Assembly (NCBI GenBank): GCA_002329125.1
Contig: DCXX01000066.1
Location: 1 to 17,333, forward strand
Origin: Fidelibacterota bacterium UBA2125
GTDB lineage: Bacteria > Fidelibacterota > Marinisomatia > Marinisomatales > S15-B10
DNA length: 17,333 nucleotides
Direction: 5' to 3'
The first letter of the stretch is position 1. The number at the start of each line of letters is the position of its first letter. The notes under the pieces are model-generated. The model did not search any database and was not told where the DNA came from. It saw nothing but the letters and a program-made list of their open reading frames with translations. Shown here in pieces: positions 9,501 through 16,683 of the stretch. Both the position numbers and the translations under genes were made by a program.

Positions 9501-9828
9501 TATTAGGGTCAAGAGTTACACATCCTATGGAATAGGAGCCCTGCCCGTCAAAGATCGGTTTGTATGTAATCCCGCTATTAACTGTTTTCCAGACGCCGCC
9601 AGAGGATGTTGCTACATAATATTCATGATAATTATCGGGATTAACTGCAAAATCGGAAATCCGGCCGGATGTTAATGCGGGTCCGATTGTTCGAAACTTA
9701 TATGCACTTAAAGAAATATCATCCAAATAATAGTTACTTCTGGTGTTTTCATTTTCATCTTCACTAGCAAAAAGAAATGAGAATAATATTAAAAAGACAA
9801 ATGATCCAAAACGTTTAAAGCATTTCAT
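6538..9828 (-). CDS. Large secreted VPS10/sortilin-like BNR-repeat protein with C-terminal coiled-coil extension
   Basis: This is a 1,096-residue protein from the ATG at 9828, which gives a classical signal peptide (MKCFKRFGSFVFLILFSFLF). Upstream in-frame starts (GTG 9858, ATG 9843) would put MVITFMWDTI before it and lack a better ribosome site. Residues up to about 740 form tandem propeller blades with at least eight Asp-boxes: SRDGGESW, STDGGNKW, TTDGGVNW, SSNRGASW, SEDRGQSW, TEDGGKTW, STNKGKTW and SIDGGKHW. A FlgD-like Ig segment follows at about 840-925 (FTLKDNAGRLVRRL through APGSYTV), then a helical, heptad-like region at about 937-1008 (LADFQQKVSDLQSTL onward) and a basic tail. Length fits the bacterial VPS10-type family. 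It is the first gene of the five-propeller operon and is divergent from the DUF5916 gene. Its N-terminal half is paralogous to the truncated gene at the left edge. Peptide or polymer binding is inferred; enzymatic activity is not supported. Confidence 0.9.
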   Translation of the reverse strand: MKCFKRFGSFVFLILFSFLFASEDENENTRSNYYLDDISLSAYKFRTIGPALTSGRISDFAVNPDNYHEYYVATSSGGVWKTVNSGITYKPIFDGQGSYSIGCVTLDPNNPHAVWVGTGENNNQRSVAYGDGVYLSRDGGESWENKGLKESEHIGKIIIDPRDSDLIYVAAIGPLWSEGGDRGVFKSTDGGNKWEAVLELDKHTGVTDLIMDPRDPDVLYAAAHQRRRHVFTLVGGGPGSALYKTTDGGVNWDKLKRGLPSTVMGRIGLAISPANSDVIYAIVEAMNGQQGTYRSSNRGASWKKMSDYVTSGNYYQEIVAHPTDVNTLYSMSTYNMVSYDGGKAFQRLGEKDKHVDNHALWINPENPDHMLNGCDGGIYETFDNALNWHFKANLPVTQFYKVAVDNDLPFYNVYGGTQDNWSLGGPSRTTNRNGITNDDWFVTLGGDGFESQIDPDDANIVYSQYQYGNLYRFDKQSGERVDIKPRARRGEDVYRWNWDAPLHVSAHVPERIYFAANKMFRSEDRGQSWEVISDDLTRQIDRNQLKVMGRVWSFEAIEKNRSTSKYGTLVAFHESLLNGDLLFVGSDDGLIHVTEDGGKTWKKISRFPGVPDITYVNMIIASQHDENVVYAAFNNHKRGDFTPYLLKSTNKGKTWKSISSNLPKRGSIYSIAEDYKNPDLLFTGTEFGVFFSIDGGKHWKQLKSGLPTIAVRDIAIHRGEDDLVLGTFGRGFYILDDYSTFRYFSEEKMKQEAILFPVKDALLFMESTRIGGSGKSFQGASFFTTDNPNIAATFKYYLKDDIETLESIRRKKEDEIRKEGGDIKYPSLDELRAQNMELKPKLQFTLKDNAGRLVRRLQKSPSSGVHEVEWDFRYASSRPITESDVNKGEPTAGTYVAPGSYTVAMSKIVDGIETKLTESVSFNVVTLANVTLETQNRRDLADFQQKVSDLQSTLRAVGNLIDDIENRLNRMRVAAKSVKGDNVNILSDIQEVQSRLNDIKIFLYGDRLSSRLDIDRSPSISDRINSAVRGTISATSAPTQTHRDGYQIAREELEPILRETQQIFKREIVSIENVLDRVGAPYTPGRIPQLNRDSRR
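6540..6547 (-). promoter_or_regulatory. Shine-Dalgarno AAGGAGAT that fixes the start of LVIVD paralogue A
   Basis: AAGGAGAT lies at the end of the VPS10 gene, overlapping its TAA stop, with eight bases between AGGAG and the ATG at 6533. It decides in favour of the downstream start over the in-frame start at 6554, which has no comparable site. Confidence 0.75.
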
Positions 9829-10028
9829 AATTGTATCCCACATAAAAGTGATCACCACAAGACGTTGGTTAAAACCAAAGCTTAAGTGATCTGAATTTCT
9901 TTTTCAGTCTCGAGCCGATTATCCGGAAATGAATCCGGGCTTGTAAACTGTGCTATGAATATAGTAATATTTTAGATTAACCGCCTGTCTAAACAGGAAT
10001 TCTGTAATAAATATTAAATTGCGCTATA
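9829..10028. promoter_or_regulatory. Divergent intergenic region between the propeller operon and the DUF5916 gene
   Basis: About 200 bases separate the two divergent starts, so promoters for both directions should lie here. Visible structure: a short dyad TTGGTT-aa-AACCAA (9865-9878); two copies of ATCCGG within ATCCGGAAATGAATCCGG, which also form a CCGGA/TCCGG dyad; and a CCTGT-ctaa-ACAGG hairpin (9984-9997) about 30 bases before the plus-strand ATG. A weak plus-strand promoter candidate is TTGTAA (9941-9946), an 18-base spacer, then TAATAT (9965-9970). No strong consensus promoter stands out for either strand, and the plus-strand ATG at 10029 lacks a clear Shine-Dalgarno sequence. The regional role follows from gene orientation; the individual sites are tentative. 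Confidence 0.45.
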
Positions 10029-12197
10029 ATGTATAAAATATCCATCCTAGTTAACATTATTCCTTGCATCCTCATTGCAGGATTTGGAGACAACATCATA
10101 GATCCTATTTCGTTTCCCCGTCCATCCATAAAGGCTTACAGAATCAATGAAGAAATCACTGTTGACGGTTACCTGAATGAACCTGCATGGATGTTGGCTG
10201 ATTCAATTACACAGTTTTACCAGGCAAAACCTTATGTTGGAACGCCAGCGTCTGAGAAGACAACCGTAAAAACAATATATGATAACAAATTTCTCTATGT
10301 GTCCGCCATTTGTTATGACAGTAATCCTGAAGCAATTATCACCACAAGCCTGGAGCAGGATTTTGATTCACAAAATACAGATTTATTTGGCCTTTCACTG
10401 GACACATTTTATGATCGAGAGAGTGCTTTCATATTTCTTTTTAATGTTAACGGTGCTATAAAAGATCTCTATATTACCAATGATGGTGCTGGATACAACG
10501 CCAATTGGGAAGGAATTGTGCACCGAAAAACGAGGACCTTTGAAAAAGGGTGGCTAATTGAAATGGCCATTCCCTTTACAACCCTTCGTTTTGACATGAA
10601 ACTGGAAAAACAGGATTGGGGAATCAATTTTCTTCGACGCATTCGCAGGAAAACCGAGGATGTCTATTGGTCCCCTCTTCAGAGGCATGAACGACTGCTC
10701 AAAATCTCCAAATCAGGAACCCTAACTGGCTTGAGCAAGATTCAACCTTCCAGAAATCTTGGACTAAAACCTTTTGGTATTAGCAATAAGACTATAGGGG
10801 AAAACAGTTCAACATCTGGAGATGTCGGTCTTGACGTAAAATATGGAGTCACGCCAAGCTTGACTCTGGACCTAACCTACAATACGGATTTTTCACAGGT
10901 CGAAGCTGACGAAGAAAGAGTTAACTTGACACGATTCCCAATATTTTTTCCAGAAAAAAGGGATTTTTTTCTGGAAAATGCAAACATCTTCACCTTTGGC
11001 GATATCAGCAAATTGGACTATCGAATGGCTCCCAATCGATATAGCAGAGAATTTTTTCTTTTTAATTCCCGAAATATAGGTCTTGAGAACGGGAACGTTA
11101 TCCCAATCGTTGGAGGGGGAAGACTTAGCGGAATGATTGGTGATTATGAAATTGGTACCCTTGGAATGCAAACTAATGGAACAGAAACATCTGAATCCAC
11201 CAATTTCGGTTTGTTCCGTCTACGCAAAAAAATTCTTGAACGATCGAATATTGGTTTGATTATGACTAACAAATCATCACCAGGCTTTTCATTCAATCAA
11301 AGCTATGGAGTTGATGCGAATCTCCAGTTTTTCAGATATCTTATATTATACGGATACCATGCTAAAACAGAGGGACCATCCAATTATACTGACAACAGTG
11401 CTTCAAGAATTGCTGTAGCATGGCGAGACCAATTTTTAAATACATCCATTTATTATAAAAGGGTTGGTGAATCGTTTAATCCAGAATTGGGATTTATTCG
11501 ACGTACGGGAATAAATGAACTTTACGGAACCTTCGGTGTGCATAAACAATTGAGCAATCAATTAATGTACGAGATAAATCCATATGTGGAAGTAAACCAA
11601 ATAGAAAAACCTAACTCAGAAATTGAAACCCAAACAATCAGTGCCGGACTTGATTTTATTTTTGCTGATGGCGCCCGTATGATGAATAAGTTTACGAAAA
11701 ACAGGGAGGGCGTTTATTATTCGTTTCCTCTTTACGGATCTCAAATTGATACTGGAGATTACTATTTCAACAACTATACTACCTATTTTACTTCCAATAA
11801 AAGTCGGCCTATTTCCGCAACTGTGGGGTTAACTGGTGGTGGCTTTTACAATGGAAATCGAAGATCCATCACCCTTAAATCCCTATTCAGAATAGGTTAC
11901 CGGTTCTCCATAGAAATGGGAGGTCAGAGAAATGAAATCAGCTTGAGTGATTCAGATTTTTCAGTAAATACCTACTCCCTTAAAATCAAATATAATCATT
12001 CAATTAACCTGTTGAATTCACTTTATCTACAGTATAATGAAGCTGAAAGAAAATTAATTACCAACTTACGAATCAACATTATCCATGCACCGTTAAGTGA
12101 CCTATTTCTGGTCTACTCAGAAATTCTGGATGTTGATAAAACCGATAGTAAAACGGGTTATATTGCCTTGAAACTGACTAGGCTATTTGGTATATAG
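10029..12197 (+). CDS. CBM9-like / DUF5916 outer-membrane-type protein
   Basis: This 722-residue protein has an N-terminal hydrophobic export signal (MYKISILVNIIPCILIAGFG). Residues about 35-220 form a carbohydrate-binding family 9-like (DOMON-type) domain, recognised by the entry ITVDGYLNEPAW and the WLIEMAIPF strand. The junction motif of the DUF5916 family follows at about 287-317 (DFSQVEADE, then RFPIFFPEKRDFFLEN). The remaining roughly 400 residues are alternating hydrophobic/polar strands rich in aromatic residues, typical of an outer-membrane beta-barrel, ending KLTRLFGI. Length is normal for the family. Function is not experimentally settled; binding of a sugar, heme or other small ligand at the cell surface is inferred from the CBM9/DOMON fold. 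It is transcribed away from the propeller operon and converges, 9 bases away, on the hydrolase operon. The start has no obvious Shine-Dalgarno sequence, but the signal peptide supports it. Confidence 0.88.
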   Translation: MYKISILVNIIPCILIAGFGDNIIDPISFPRPSIKAYRINEEITVDGYLNEPAWMLADSITQFYQAKPYVGTPASEKTTVKTIYDNKFLYVSAICYDSNPEAIITTSLEQDFDSQNTDLFGLSLDTFYDRESAFIFLFNVNGAIKDLYITNDGAGYNANWEGIVHRKTRTFEKGWLIEMAIPFTTLRFDMKLEKQDWGINFLRRIRRKTEDVYWSPLQRHERLLKISKSGTLTGLSKIQPSRNLGLKPFGISNKTIGENSSTSGDVGLDVKYGVTPSLTLDLTYNTDFSQVEADEERVNLTRFPIFFPEKRDFFLENANIFTFGDISKLDYRMAPNRYSREFFLFNSRNIGLENGNVIPIVGGGRLSGMIGDYEIGTLGMQTNGTETSESTNFGLFRLRKKILERSNIGLIMTNKSSPGFSFNQSYGVDANLQFFRYLILYGYHAKTEGPSNYTDNSASRIAVAWRDQFLNTSIYYKRVGESFNPELGFIRRTGINELYGTFGVHKQLSNQLMYEINPYVEVNQIEKPNSEIETQTISAGLDFIFADGARMMNKFTKNREGVYYSFPLYGSQIDTGDYYFNNYTTYFTSNKSRPISATVGLTGGGFYNGNRRSITLKSLFRIGYRFSIEMGGQRNEISLSDSDFSVNTYSLKIKYNHSINLLNSLYLQYNEAERKLITNLRINIIHAPLSDLFLVYSEILDVDKTDSKTGYIALKLTRLFGI

Positions 12198-12206
12198 ATT
12201 TTCTAT

Positions 12207-13880
12207 TCAGGCTTCGTAAACAGTCTTTCCTCCCACTACGGTTTGCGCAACTCCAATCTTTTTGATATTGTCCGGTTCAGTATCATGGGGATCATCATCA
12301 AGCATAACATAATCAGCCAACTTACCCTGGGTAATTGACCCTTTTACATTTTCTTCATAGGAAGCGTAGGCACCGTTGATAGTACATATTTTCAGTGCTT
12401 CGGAAACAGAAATACGCTGGTTTGGTCCCCAGAGACGGCCTTCAAAATCTTTTCGGGTAACCATACTTTGAATGGCCATTAGAGGCTCGTAAGGACCAGG
12501 CGTATAATCGGATGCACCAGCAACCGGTATATCATAATCAAGGAATGAACGGTGGGCAAACATGGACTTCATCTTCTCTTCACCATACTCCACCCATTTG
12601 TTTCCGTGGTAGTGCACATAGGTGTAAAATGGTGTAGGAATCGATCTCGTCTCTTTTATCCTTTGTAATAATAGCGGATTAATAAGAGAGCAATGTTCAA
12701 GCCTGTGCCTTACATCCGGTCTTGGCCACTTCTTAATTACACGCTCATAAGCGTTCAGAACCATGTCGATAGTAACGTCTCCGTTAGCATGAATACCCAC
12801 CTGGAAACCGTTTCGATGAGCGTCTTCTACCGCTTCATGGATTTCTTCCTGAGTCATGGTAAGAATCCCATAATCATTGGGCCTGCCCTCATACGGAGTA
12901 CTCATTCGCATGGTTCGTTCAGACGCTGAGCCATCCGCACCATATTTAACACCACCGATTTTGAGTTTTACATCACCAAAGCCGGTATAAAGAGCAGATT
13001 CTTTAAGATCATTATACAATTCCTCTCCACGGATCATCATATAGACTCTGAACCGCATCTCATCAGCATCATTGGCATCTCTATAGGCTATCATGTTGTT
13101 TCTGCTAGATCCAGCGTCATGAACGGTTGTCAGGCCCGAGGAAGTCATCAGTTCTGAGATCAGTTTTACCCCGTCCTGTCTCTGCTTCCTTGTGATTTCA
13201 GACGGGATCAATTTGGTAATCATATAATTCGCCCTTTCAGCAACCCGACCGTCAAGTTTTCCGTCCCTTCTGTAAAACTTGCCGTGTTGCGGATCGGGTG
13301 TTTCAGCTGTAATACCAGCCAGTGCAAACGCTTTGCTGTTATACCAGGCAGTATGCCCGCCCCGGTGACGTATATGAACAGGGTTACGTGGAGCCGCATC
13401 ATCCAGATCTTCCCTTCTCAGTTTTCTTCCGTCCTTTACTTTAGTATCATCGTACTTGAAACCCGTAATCCATTCTCCGTCAGGCGTGTTTTGGGCGCGC
13501 TCATTAATAGCCTTCTTAATGGCATCTATAGAACGTAAATCACAATTGACTGAAACAAGTTCAGAAACTCCACCTCCGGCCGGATGTGAATGGGCATCGA
13601 TAAAACCGGGAACAATGGTCATTCCTTCAGCATCAATTCTGACGGTGTTTGCCGAGGCAAGGTGCAGAATATCATCATTAGAGCCTACAGCAAGAAAACG
13701 GTCTCCTTTTACCGCAAAGGCTTCAGCTTTAGACATTGTCCGATCGGATGTATAAATAAGGCCATTATGAACGATCAAATCTGGTACCCCACCGCTGCCT
13801 TTACCAAAATAGAGGGCACCTGCTGCTACTCCAATAGCTGCTGACCCGCCACTTATGAGAAAATCTCTTCTTGAAATCAT
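12207..13880 (-). CDS. Tat-exported YtcJ-type metal-dependent amidohydrolase
   Basis: This 557-residue protein belongs to the amidohydrolase 3 / YtcJ branch. The N-terminus is a twin-arginine signal (SRRDFLISGG followed by an Ala/Gly-rich hydrophobic stretch to about residue 25), so the folded metalloenzyme is probably exported to the periplasm. The metal-site set appears complete: H97 and H99 (GFIDAHSHP), K312 as likely carboxylated lysine (VKYGADG), H364 (GIHANGD), H396 (RLEHCS) and D458 (ASDYTP). The small beta-sandwich that brackets the barrel is visible at both ends (DLIVHNGLIYTSD; GKLADYVMLDDDP). These enzymes hydrolyse amide-type bonds, such as N-substituted formamides or related amides; the true substrate cannot be read from sequence. 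It is the last gene of a three-gene operon, nine bases after the serine hydrolase, with a perfect AGGAGG five bases before the ATG. Confidence 0.92.
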   Translation of the reverse strand: MISRRDFLISGGSAAIGVAAGALYFGKGSGGVPDLIVHNGLIYTSDRTMSKAEAFAVKGDRFLAVGSNDDILHLASANTVRIDAEGMTIVPGFIDAHSHPAGGGVSELVSVNCDLRSIDAIKKAINERAQNTPDGEWITGFKYDDTKVKDGRKLRREDLDDAAPRNPVHIRHRGGHTAWYNSKAFALAGITAETPDPQHGKFYRRDGKLDGRVAERANYMITKLIPSEITRKQRQDGVKLISELMTSSGLTTVHDAGSSRNNMIAYRDANDADEMRFRVYMMIRGEELYNDLKESALYTGFGDVKLKIGGVKYGADGSASERTMRMSTPYEGRPNDYGILTMTQEEIHEAVEDAHRNGFQVGIHANGDVTIDMVLNAYERVIKKWPRPDVRHRLEHCSLINPLLLQRIKETRSIPTPFYTYVHYHGNKWVEYGEEKMKSMFAHRSFLDYDIPVAGASDYTPGPYEPLMAIQSMVTRKDFEGRLWGPNQRISVSEALKICTINGAYASYEENVKGSITQGKLADYVMLDDDPHDTEPDNIKKIGVAQTVVGGKTVYEA

Positions 13881-13885
13881 CTTTA

Positions 13886-13891
13886 CCTCCT
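13886..13891 (-). promoter_or_regulatory. Strong Shine-Dalgarno AGGAGG overlapping the upstream stop codon
   Basis: The string TAGGAGG combines the serine hydrolase stop (TAG) with a full AGGAGG, five bases before the amidohydrolase ATG at 13880. This placement favours coupled re-initiation and is the strongest ribosome site seen in the window. Confidence 0.75.
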
Positions 13892-14981
13892 ATTGCAAAA
13901 AGACTTTTGAAACATCCAATGCCAGTTGACTGAGAGAACCACCCGGCGCTGAGTTCACCAAGATAGCAATAACAAACTCTTTTTCTGGAATAATAATGAA
14001 CATTGCCCTGCCTCCCGTGGAACCACCAGAATGACCAACCCATCTTTCACCATTATCCGTAGTACCCATGCGCCAACCAAGGCCATAATTCGTGCTCTCT
14101 CCGTCAGCAGTAACCAAGGACGATTGCCAGTAATCGATGGTCTCTTTTTTCAAGATTTTTTCATCTAAATGGGCAAGACCAAAAATCACCAAATCCCGAC
14201 TGTTTGAGATTAATCCTCCTCCAGCCCATTTATAGCTGTTATCAACATGTGGAGCTTTTCTTCTTAAATTGAAAAAATGGAAATCTGAAAATTCGATTAA
14301 ATAGTTGATTTCATAAAAGGTTGCCAAATTCGTCAGCGATGAATCGCGGTGTTCTGGAGATATACTGTGCATTTCCAGGGGATTAAATACATTGCGCTCC
14401 ATAAAAGTTAAAAAGTCCTGTTTTGCAACATTTTCCATGATTGCGCTTACCAGATTCCACGCATAACTGCTGTAACTATAGTTAGTTCGAGGCTCGAACA
14501 AGAGTGTATCAGCAGAAAATATCTCCAATCCGGCCATAACTGAAGGATAGAATTGATCACCAAGCATTTCATTTTCTCGGTAATGTCGAATGCCTGAAAT
14601 ATGACCCATTAATTGCCGTGTTGTAATAGGCCACCTCTTTTCAGGAAAATTTGGAACATACTTTTGTACGGGAGCATCGATATCCAATAGTCCTTTCTCA
14701 TATAGAATAGCCGCTCCTGTAGCCGTTACAGTTTTTGAAACACTTCCGATTCTCATGCGCGTCTGAGTATTAACTAATTCACTTTTTCCTTTGTCAGCAT
14801 ATCCAAATCCTTCAGACCAAACAATGCTGCCTCCATTTGCAACAGTAACTGACAGTCCAGGAATAAAATGTTTGCGCATAAATTTCCGTATGGTACGCTC
14901 GGCTTGACTAGTAGCACTACCAACTCCAGCATGCAGCCCCGATGTTATGACAATAGTCAGAAGAATCGTTTTATACTTCAT
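13890..14981 (-). CDS. Exported serine hydrolase of the class C beta-lactamase / DD-peptidase fold
   Basis: This is a 363-residue protein with a signal peptide (MKYKTILLTIVITSGLHAGVG). The catalytic SxxK motif is S80-V-S-K83 in RMRIGSVSKT. The second motif is Y170-S-S172 in NYSYSSYAW, where Asn of the usual YxN is replaced by Ser. The third is H317-S-G-G in VGHSGGSTGG, replacing the KTG of true beta-lactamases, as in LACTB-like, esterase-like and D-aminopeptidase-like members. The MGHISGIRHY segment (about 125-134) is the conserved loop of this family. It is more likely a periplasmic peptidase or esterase than an antibiotic-resistance enzyme. It sits 16 bases after the D-aminoacylase gene and 9 before the YtcJ-type gene, in one operon. 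Its own ribosome site is weak (A-rich leader), which suggests translational coupling. Confidence 0.9.
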   Translation of the reverse strand: MKYKTILLTIVITSGLHAGVGSATSQAERTIRKFMRKHFIPGLSVTVANGGSIVWSEGFGYADKGKSELVNTQTRMRIGSVSKTVTATGAAILYEKGLLDIDAPVQKYVPNFPEKRWPITTRQLMGHISGIRHYRENEMLGDQFYPSVMAGLEIFSADTLLFEPRTNYSYSSYAWNLVSAIMENVAKQDFLTFMERNVFNPLEMHSISPEHRDSSLTNLATFYEINYLIEFSDFHFFNLRRKAPHVDNSYKWAGGGLISNSRDLVIFGLAHLDEKILKKETIDYWQSSLVTADGESTNYGLGWRMGTTDNGERWVGHSGGSTGGRAMFIIIPEKEFVIAILVNSAPGGSLSQLALDVSKVFLQ

Positions 14982-14997
14982 TTTTTAATGGTTTTTA

Positions 14998-16683
14998 TCA
15001 CTCCCGCCATGTGGTAATAATTTTCCCTGGAAGAGAACCAGTAGGTTCCCCGCCATCAACCACAAATTTACCTGATACCAAAACATATTCTAGACCTTCA
15101 GGATATTGATGAGGATCGAAAAACGTGGCGGTGTCTCGTATTCGTTCCAGATCCATTATCACAAGATCAGCCATATTCCCTTCACGTACCACACCACGAT
15201 CCTTCAGCCCTAAAACAAGTGCTGGCATAGATGTCATTGAACGAATTGCATTTTCAACTGAAAGAACACTTCTTTCCATGGCATATTTTTTGATTTTTCT
15301 TGGAAATGTTCCATAAAAACGAGCATGAACAAACCCATCTTCAGGTAAAGCCAATCCTCCATCGGATGCAGTCATGACCCATGGTTGAGCAGCATAGGTT
15401 TCAACATCCACTTCAGACATTGAAAAACCGCGTAGCCTGCCGCCACCACGAATGTTTTTATCCCCTTCTAGCGCCAATTGAATGGCCACTTCCACCGGAT
15501 TCTTTTTCATTCCTTTAGCTAATTCTTGGAATGTTTTGCCAATATATTTTTTAGCCGGATGATCCATCACAACAATGTTTTCAGGCCCCCCTCTTCGAGT
15601 AATCTCAAAAGTAATGTCCGCTTTTAGGATTTCCAGACTGTCACCATTTGCAATAATCCGTTTGAGTCCCTTTTTCTCATCTTTGCCGCGAACCCAACTA
15701 GGGATGAGCCTGGTATTGCCATCACTACCGGATGTATTATAAGGATACTGATCTGCCCAGATGTTTACTCCTCGATTGCGCGCCCGTTCAATAAGATTGA
15801 CCGCACCTGCTGAAGCTCCCCAAAAATCAGCCCCTCTTGCCTTGATATGCGTACAGACGCAATTAACCCCTGTAGCTTCAGCAATCTTGATGGTTTCATT
15901 CACTGATTCTAGAATACCAGCCTGTCCCTTAGGTTCAGATGAACTTGGATACCACCACATGGGGCCCTCACCGGATCCACGCTCATGTTCTACAAAAACG
16001 CCGTCATATTCTTTTAAAACTTCCACAACTTCAATCATTTCTTTGGTGTTGCTCCACCTTCCAGGAACGTATTCCAACCCGGCTGACATTCCTGATGCTC
16101 CTTCTTCCATTCCCTGTTTAAGAAGCGTTTTCATCTCTTTGATTTCTTGTGGTGTGGTTTCCCGTTTGTAGTCTTCACCCATGGCAAGAAAGCGGATTGC
16201 TCCATGGCCAACCATGAGAATGATGTTAGGGCCAAAACCTCCCTGATTCAGTTTGTTTATTTGATCAGAAATAGGCCATCCGCTCCGGCCATCCTGATTT
16301 GTAACCAGAGTAGTAACTCCCTGAGCAACCATATTCTTCCCCGGTCGAAGTTTTTTCTCTCGCTTTGCATCAAAATCCCCACCACTGATTCTTTCATCGG
16401 GAAATGACCTGAAGCTGTCGTATGCATGAGAGTGAATATCAATAAATCCTGGTGCAACGGTGAGTCCGGTCGCATCTAATGATCTTTTGGCATTCATCTT
16501 TTCTACCTTACGTCCAACATAAACTACTTTGCCATTCTTGATACCGATATTTGCATAAAACCATGGGTTTCCAGTTCCGTCCATAACCCGACCATTCTTT
16601 ATTAAAAGATCAAACTGTTCAGCGTAAAGAGTCGTAACTATAAAAAGGACTGCTGTAATTATTTTCTTCAAGTCTGATTTCAT
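14998..16683 (-). CDS. Exported D-aminoacylase-family (N-acyl-D-amino-acid deacylase-like) amidohydrolase
   Basis: This 561-residue protein starts at the ATG at 16683, with GGGTGA just upstream and a signal peptide (MKSDLKKIITAVLFIVTTLYA). A GTG at 16692, three codons earlier, also has a purine-rich GAGG and cannot be excluded. Family features are the opening DLLIKNGRVMDGTGNPW, H84 and H86 (GFIDIHSHA), H233 (VEHERG), H279 (CTHIKARG) and catalytic D441 (TASDGG), with the closing GNMADLVIMD strand. The position that carries the metal-ligand Cys in characterised D-aminoacylases (after GVTT) reads TNQDG here, with D131 in its place. The family removes N-acyl groups from D-amino acids, but this subfamily's substrate is uncertain. 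It is the first gene of the operon with the serine hydrolase and YtcJ-type enzyme, divergent from the cupin gene. Confidence 0.88.
   Translation of the reverse strand: MKSDLKKIITAVLFIVTTLYAEQFDLLIKNGRVMDGTGNPWFYANIGIKNGKVVYVGRKVEKMNAKRSLDATGLTVAPGFIDIHSHAYDSFRSFPDERISGGDFDAKREKKLRPGKNMVAQGVTTLVTNQDGRSGWPISDQINKLNQGGFGPNIILMVGHGAIRFLAMGEDYKRETTPQEIKEMKTLLKQGMEEGASGMSAGLEYVPGRWSNTKEMIEVVEVLKEYDGVFVEHERGSGEGPMWWYPSSSEPKGQAGILESVNETIKIAEATGVNCVCTHIKARGADFWGASAGAVNLIERARNRGVNIWADQYPYNTSGSDGNTRLIPSWVRGKDEKKGLKRIIANGDSLEILKADITFEITRRGGPENIVVMDHPAKKYIGKTFQELAKGMKKNPVEVAIQLALEGDKNIRGGGRLRGFSMSEVDVETYAAQPWVMTASDGGLALPEDGFVHARFYGTFPRKIKKYAMERSVLSVENAIRSMTSMPALVLGLKDRGVVREGNMADLVIMDLERIRDTATFFDPHQYPEGLEYVLVSGKFVVDGGEPTGSLPGKIITTWRE

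Noticed and set aside
2338..9828. Type IX secretion C-terminal sorting domains on the propeller proteins
   Set aside because: The visible C-termini (KKETD in both LVIVD proteins, NRDSRR in the VPS10 protein, WKMEN in the YVTN protein) do not resemble the conserved sorting domain.
9926..9940. CCGGA/TCCGG dyad as a Rho-independent terminator
   Set aside because: The arms are only five bases and no T-run follows on either strand, and it lies between divergent starts where a terminator is not expected.
10025..10030. Perfect TATAAT string near the DUF5916 start
   Set aside because: It overlaps the ATG itself, so it cannot be the -10 element for this gene unless a much later start is used, which would remove the signal peptide.
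12198..12206. Bidirectional terminator between the convergent DUF5916 gene and amidohydrolase
   Set aside because: Only nine bases separate the stops and no stem-loop with a T-run is visible there.
13890..14981. Antibiotic-resistance beta-lactamase
   Set aside because: The KTG motif is replaced by HSG and the operon context is amidohydrolases, so a peptidase or esterase-like role is more likely.
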